Shown here one piece after another: positions 60,586 to 64,000 of a DNA stretch of 64,000 nt (its first letter is position 1; every line of letters begins with the position of its first letter). The stretch is from the NCBI GenBank assembly GCA_022821645.1, contig JAJEDE010000026.1, forward strand, positions 62,001 through 126,000. Reading direction: 5' to 3'. The stretch comes from Chloroflexota bacterium (lineage in GTDB: Bacteria; Chloroflexota; UBA11872). The notes below the pieces were generated by a model that saw only the letters and a list, made by a program, of their open reading frames with translations, was not told the origin of the DNA and did no database searches. Position numbers and translations under genes: made by a program.

Positions 60586-61485
60586 ATGCCAACCGATCTA
60601 CCCACCGCCGTCCTTGGCCGCACCGGACTTGACATAACCCGCCTCGGCCACGGCGCCATGGAAATCCGCGGTGCACCCCGCGGCCGCGACATCAGCGACG
60701 ACGACGCCCGCCGCATCCTCAACGCCGTCCTCGACTCCGGCATCACCTACATCGACACCTCCAACGACTACGGCCGTAGCGAGGAACTGATGGGCCGCTA
60801 CATCGGCTCGCGCCGCGACGAGTACATCCTCGCCACCAAGTGCGGTTGCATCCCCGGCGGCGGCGAACACGTCTGGACCCGCCGGAACATGTTCCGCGGC
60901 CTCGAGGAGAGTCTGCGTCGCCTAAAGACCGACTACGTGGACGTCATGCAACTCCACAACGCCACCGTTGAGCAGTGCGAGGCCGAAGGCGTCGTCGACA
61001 CGCTCCAGGACATGCGCGCCCAGGGCAAGGTCCGCTGGATCGGCGCCTCAACCACGCTGCCGCACCTGCCCACCTACATCGAGTGGGGCGTCTTCGACGT
61101 CTTCCAGATCCCCTACGCCGCCGTCCTGCGCGAGCACGAGGAGTGGATCACCAAGTCCGCCCAGGCCGGCATTGGCACCGTCATCCGCGGCGGCGTCGGC
61201 AAAGGCGAACCCGGCGTCGGCCTCGCAAGTGCCGATCGCTGGGCTGCCTATGAGCGGGCCGGTCTCGACGACCTCCGCGACGAAGGCGAAAGTCCCACCG
61301 CCTTCATGCTCCGCTACACCCTCTCCCACCCCCACGTCCACACCATCATCGCCGGCACCCTCAACCCAAACCACCTCGCCGAAAACGTCGCCACCGCCCA
61401 ACGCGGCGCCCTTCCCTCAGACGTCTACGTAGAAGCCAAACGTCGCCTCGACCGGGCCGGAGAGTCACCAACCCCTGCGGACTGA
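60586..61485 (+). CDS. Aldo/keto reductase
   Basis: The 299-residue TIM-barrel protein has the AKR tetrad: D in Y-I-D-T-S-N-D-Y-G-R-S-E (also the tyrosine), K in I-L-A-T-K-C-G, and H in V-M-Q-L-H-N. The R-R-L-K-T-D-Y-V-D segment is typical. It reduces aldehydes or ketones with NADPH, or runs in reverse on sugars and alcohols. It lies 37 bases behind the molybdopterin oxidoreductase on the same strand, so the two may share a pathway. Confidence 0.9.
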   Translation: MPTDLPTAVLGRTGLDITRLGHGAMEIRGAPRGRDISDDDARRILNAVLDSGITYIDTSNDYGRSEELMGRYIGSRRDEYILATKCGCIPGGGEHVWTRRNMFRGLEESLRRLKTDYVDVMQLHNATVEQCEAEGVVDTLQDMRAQGKVRWIGASTTLPHLPTYIEWGVFDVFQIPYAAVLREHEEWITKSAQAGIGTVIRGGVGKGEPGVGLASADRWAAYERAGLDDLRDEGESPTAFMLRYTLSHPHVHTIIAGTLNPNHLAENVATAQRGALPSDVYVEAKRRLDRAGESPTPAD

Positions 61486-61531
61486 CTCAGGCAGACCACG
61501 CCTTCGCTTCGTGGCTGGTCTGTCGCCGCGT

Positions 61532-61738
61532 CTAGGTCCAGAACCGGCTGATCACCGACACGATCGCTCCGGTGGCCACTACCGCGGCTAAGACGGACCC
61601 AACCATCCATTTGATCAGACGCGTTTCCAGGGCGTGCAAATCGGCCTTGGTTGCAAATGTCGGCAGTTTCGCGTCAAGCGTGGCTTCAATCCTGGTCAGC
61701 CGACGCTCGATGTCGAGGGCGTTTAGCTCGGCCGTCAT
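61532..61738 (-). CDS. Small coiled-coil membrane protein, dispersed fourth copy
   Basis: The 68-residue product M-T-A-E-L-N-A-L-D-I-E-R-R-L-T-R-I-E-A-T-L is clearly related to the three tandem proteins at 48260-49172. It shares I-E-R-R-L-T-x-I-E, L-P-T-F-A-T-K-A-D-L-H-A-L, and a C-terminal W-M-V membrane helix ending R-F-W-T. The coiled-coil portion is the shortest of the four. It is on the opposite strand, over 12 kb away, so the family has moved around the chromosome. Confidence 0.72.
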   Translation of the reverse strand: MTAELNALDIERRLTRIEATLDAKLPTFATKADLHALETRLIKWMVGSVLAAVVATGAIVSVISRFWT

Positions 61739-62062
61739 CCGTGCCTCCGTGCGTGGCAGGGCTTAGTTCCCGCAGTCAGAAAAATCGAGAGCCCGCCGCA
61801 CCGCCTACAGAAGGCCGAGCCTCAAGAATTGTAACGCGAGGCACTGAGGGCCAAAGCCACGGTCAAACCCGACGTTTAGCGCCCCTCGTGGTTGATACCG
61901 CGCCCCGGCCGTCGCCGCTAGGACGGTAGGAAGCTATTCCCAGCACGCTGAGCCACGTGCGAAACGCTCGACCGTCCGAGTACGAGCCATGACCAAAAGC
62001 CAGGCACAGCCCTCCTTGGCCCTGAAACCGACTCCCGGATCCTCTGCTGAGGCTGCTTCGGG
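61739..62062. other. Gene-free stretch
   Basis: Between the small membrane protein and the SelW-like gene I see no convincing gene, strong hairpin or repeat. Short open frames here lack ribosome-binding sites and conserved features. Confidence 0.5.
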
Positions 62063-62314
62063 TTACCCCGCCAGCGCCGCGCTCACCAGCGGCAGAACTT
62101 CGCCGTCCTCCGCGTGGCGTCCAAGCGACTTCTTCGAGAACACCAGGTCCCCGTCGACGACCACTTCGAACACTCCGCCGCCCGAAGGCATCAGCGTCAT
62201 CTCGCCAACGTCGGTCCCATGCTCGCCCAATATCTCCTCCGTCGCACGGACGGCTTTAGGGAGATAGTTTCATTGGCTGCAGTATTCGATCGAAATTCGG
62301 GCGCCGCGTCCCAT
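62063..62314 (-). CDS. SelW/Rdx-family selenoprotein with in-frame TGA (CxxU)
   Basis: Read through one TGA, this frame gives 83 residues: M-G-R-G-A-R-I-S-I-E-Y-C-S-Q-U-N-Y-L-P-K-A-V, ending F-S-K-K-S-L-G-R-H-A-E-D-G-E-V-L, a few more residues and TAA. This is the SelT/SelW/SelH (Rdx) thioredoxin-like fold: a beta-strand leading into C-x-x-C/U, then G-G-V-F-E-V-V-V-D-G and K-K-x-L-G-R-H, all family hallmarks. The TGA (62270-62272) sits exactly at the second active-site position, C12-x-x-U15. An AAGGGAG ribosome-binding site lies 6 bases before the ATG, and a SECIS-like hairpin follows the TGA. These proteins are small redox proteins. Frame and conservation continue on both sides, which argues against a dead gene. 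Confidence 0.88.
62231..62272 (-). promoter_or_regulatory. Bacterial SECIS-like element
   Basis: On the - strand, three bases after the UGA, TATCTCC (62266-62260) pairs perfectly with GGAGATA (62237-62231). Inside it, after a 6-versus-1-base internal loop, CCGTC pairs with GACGG around the 5-base loop CGTGC (62248-62244). The apical loop begins 22 bases after the UGA and has G at its second position. Bacterial SECIS elements are known to lie directly downstream of the UGA with a small G-containing loop at this distance, where SelB binds. Confidence 0.75.
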
Positions 62315-62397
62315 GATGCACTCCCTTGCGTGGCGGAGTCGTTGCGTAGACCGGCCTATTGTCGCATGCACGCCGCCGCCAACAACAATGGCGGGCC

Positions 62398-64000
62398 TCA
62401 TCCGCAATCTTCCCGCACCTCCATCGGCAGCTTGATCTCCCCGAACCACGAATCTTCGACCATCCCCAGTGTCAACAGATAAGCGCCGGGGCCGGACGGC
62501 GCCTTGATGCCCCCCTCAAAAGCCATCCCCGATCCCGTCCCGATTCCCGGCCCTTGGTAGGTCTGCACCTGCAGCAGCCGCCCTTCCAGGTCCTCCAGTC
62601 GTTGCAGGATGAACCGGTCGTCCGCCGTCGACCAGCGAAACCCGACAAGGTGATCCTGGCCCCACGCCTCTGCGCCAACATTCACCGCCTGCACCTGGGC
62701 CAGCGTGGTCGTCCCTGGGAACAGGCAGGTCGGCAGCTTCAGGACTCGTAGTTCCGCGGCAAGGGCGGGAATCGCGTCTTCACTCGAAGTGCGAACCTCG
62801 ACTACCACGGATGCCTTCGGCGCATCGTCAATCACCAGCCGCACCCGGTATCGACCGGCAGCCGAAGGCGACTGAGTACCAATCAACTCAAGCGCCGGAA
62901 CCATCGCCCCGGCGGCAATCACCGGCGGCAGCCGCAGCCGCACATCCTGCCGAACAGCCTCGCCTCCCCCCAGCCGCTCCCAGACCAGGCTGCCCGATGC
63001 GATCCCCCGGCGTGATGCCGGAACCCACGCCCGGTCGGCCGGGTTGGAAAACGTGACCGACAGGTCGACGGTGGCCTCCGGCGCTATGTTGGACGCCAAT
63101 CCCAGCCGCAACTCGACATCGGACAACGAACTGTTCGGCGGTGTGCCCGGCGGACCCACGTCGATGACAACGAACCCCTCCGTCTCGCGCGCCGCCGCCA
63201 ACGGCTGCACGGTTCGAATGGTGGCCAGCCATGCCTCCACCCGCTCTGGTGCTAGGTAGTCCCGGTCCAGCACGACCGTTCGAACGCCAAAGGCAACCAG
63301 GGCCTCCAGCACGTCCCGCCGGTTCCCGTCATCGGCCCAGTACGTCATCCGCCCCAACTGCGACGTGCCGCGCGGCTCGTAGCCGGAATACCCGTCCACA
63401 ATCGGCTGGCGCCCCCCGTGCAGCGTCCACAGGGCGCGCTCGACGTTCCGAACCTGGTGCTCGTGAGTCCGTTCAACGTCCAAGCCAAGTCGCTCGCCGC
63501 CAATTGGAATAAAGGCCACGGGCCCCTCCGTCGCCGCGGCCAGCGCCGCCTGCAGATTCCGGTCGTACGGAATCGGTGCCCCCGACGTCGGGACGCGAGC
63601 GAATTCCAATGCAAGGAACCCAAATAAAGCCACGCCTACGGCCCCGGCCGCCAAACCCCCTGGCCGCCGCCACCGCATTAGCCGGTCGAAAGCAATAGCG
63701 CCCAGCAAGGCCATCGCCAGCACCATCCCAACAGCCAGGAACTGTGGATTCCGCATCGCGGCAAATCCCGGAATCAGCGCGTACGCGGCGCCAGACGGCA
63801 GTCCGATGCCCGTCAATTCGCCGCTCCACCAGAGCTCCGGCCCCAGCGTCAGGACGAACATCAGCAGGCCGCTGAGCCCCAACCCAAGCGTCACCCACCG
63901 CAAGCGCCGCGTCGCGGTACCTGCGGCCAGCCCCAGGCAGGCCAGCACCGCCGGCATCAGCGCAGGAAAGCTAACGTCAAACCCCTGTACGCGCTCGGCA
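62398..64000 (-). CDS. Large membrane protein with C-terminal periplasmic domain (partial, runs off right edge)
   Basis: The frame is open to the window end; an internal ATG at 63957 exists, but the reading frame continues upstream of it, so the N terminus is probably outside. The visible roughly 530 residues begin with four hydrophobic segments (L-A-C-L-G-L-A-A-G, L-S-G-L-L-M-F-V-L-T-L). A long soluble part starts after A-L-E-F-A-R-V-P. It has V-A-F-I-P-I-G-G-E-R and D-G-Y-S-G-Y-E-P-R, then beta-sandwich-like repeats. The layout resembles the C-terminal half of YfhO/GT-C-type membrane proteins involved in glycan assembly. That assignment is tentative. Confidence 0.65.
   Translation of the reverse strand, partial: AERVQGFDVSFPALMPAVLACLGLAAGTATRRLRWVTLGLGLSGLLMFVLTLGPELWWSGELTGIGLPSGAAYALIPGFAAMRNPQFLAVGMVLAMALLGAIAFDRLMRWRRPGGLAAGAVGVALFGFLALEFARVPTSGAPIPYDRNLQAALAAATEGPVAFIPIGGERLGLDVERTHEHQVRNVERALWTLHGGRQPIVDGYSGYEPRGTSQLGRMTYWADDGNRRDVLEALVAFGVRTVVLDRDYLAPERVEAWLATIRTVQPLAAARETEGFVVIDVGPPGTPPNSSLSDVELRLGLASNIAPEATVDLSVTFSNPADRAWVPASRRGIASGSLVWERLGGGEAVRQDVRLRLPPVIAAGAMVPALELIGTQSPSAAGRYRVRLVIDDAPKASVVVEVRTSSEDAIPALAAELRVLKLPTCLFPGTTTLAQVQAVNVGAEAWGQDHLVGFRWSTADDRFILQRLEDLEGRLLQVQTYQGPGIGTGSGMAFEGGIKAPSGPGAYLLTLGMVEDSWFGEIKLPMEVREDCG

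Noticed and set aside
61989-62482. Two + strand open frames over the SelW-like gene
   Set aside because: Both are antisense to the conserved Rdx protein, lack ribosome-binding sites, and translate to S/T/P-rich sequence without family features.

Overview
The window looks like a piece of chromosome from a GC-rich bacterium, most likely a Chloroflexota member of the SAR202/Dehalococcoidia or sponge-symbiont type. This is inference from gene content, not from a marker phylogeny. The pointers are a contiguous spc-alpha ribosomal operon running on into truA-rplM-rpsI, ScpAB, a sugar-ABC binding protein with the long V-E-K repeat stalk common in Chloroflexota, Tat-type lipoproteins, and a broad accessory set (PhyH, sulfatase, Gfo/Idh, beta-propeller hydrolases, xanthine-dehydrogenase-like protein). 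I saw no rRNA, tRNA, CRISPR array or intact transposase.

Region 1 (1-10.9 kb, + strand) is the housekeeping block: rplX(end)-rplE-rpsN-rpsH-rplF-rplR-rpsE-rpmD-rplO-secY-adk-map-infA-rpmJ-rpsM-rpsK-rpsD-rpoA-rplQ-truA-rplM-rpsI, mostly with overlapping stop/start codons. Region 2 (10.9-15.2 kb, - strand) has scpB, scpA, an HD protein, an M50 protease, a SAM-hydrolase family protein and a P1-type peptidase. Region 3 (15.2-21 kb) has a Tat lipoprotein of M28 type with degraded catalytic motifs, MazG, and the glycine cleavage genes gcvH-gcvPA-gcvPB without gcvT.

Region 4 (21-32.5 kb) is a carbohydrate island: a YdjC deacetylase, an IolD-like ThDP hydrolase with a TIM-barrel epimerase, a Gfo/Idh oxidoreductase, and a complete sugar ABC importer (ATPase, two permeases, binding protein). 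An unknown protein and an XRE regulator follow. Region 5 (32.6-40.3 kb) has a second ThDP enzyme, a repeat-rich gap (21-bp tandem array, REP-like hairpin, 54-bp perfect palindrome), a second Gfo/Idh, an FAD dehydrogenase, an M19 dipeptidase and a sialidase.

Region 6 (40.4-47 kb) has a PadR/membrane protein/Tat-lipoprotein cassette, a PhyH oxygenase, an unknown protein and an ABC-2 exporter. Region 7 (47-61.7 kb) has an adenosine-deaminase-like protein, three tandem copies of a tiny coiled-coil membrane protein (a fourth lies at 61.5 kb), two related beta-propeller proteins plus a fragment of a third, an esterase, an ADP-ribosylglycohydrolase, a lone HicB, RidA, a sulfatase, a solitary molybdopterin oxidoreductase large subunit and an aldo/keto reductase.

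The most notable item is at 62063-62314 on the - strand. It is a SelW/Rdx-family gene with an in-frame TGA at the position of the second cysteine of the C-x-x-C motif, followed directly by a hairpin that fits the bacterial SECIS pattern. It is very probably a selenoprotein that ordinary gene calling would miss. A membrane protein with a YfhO-like layout runs off the right edge.
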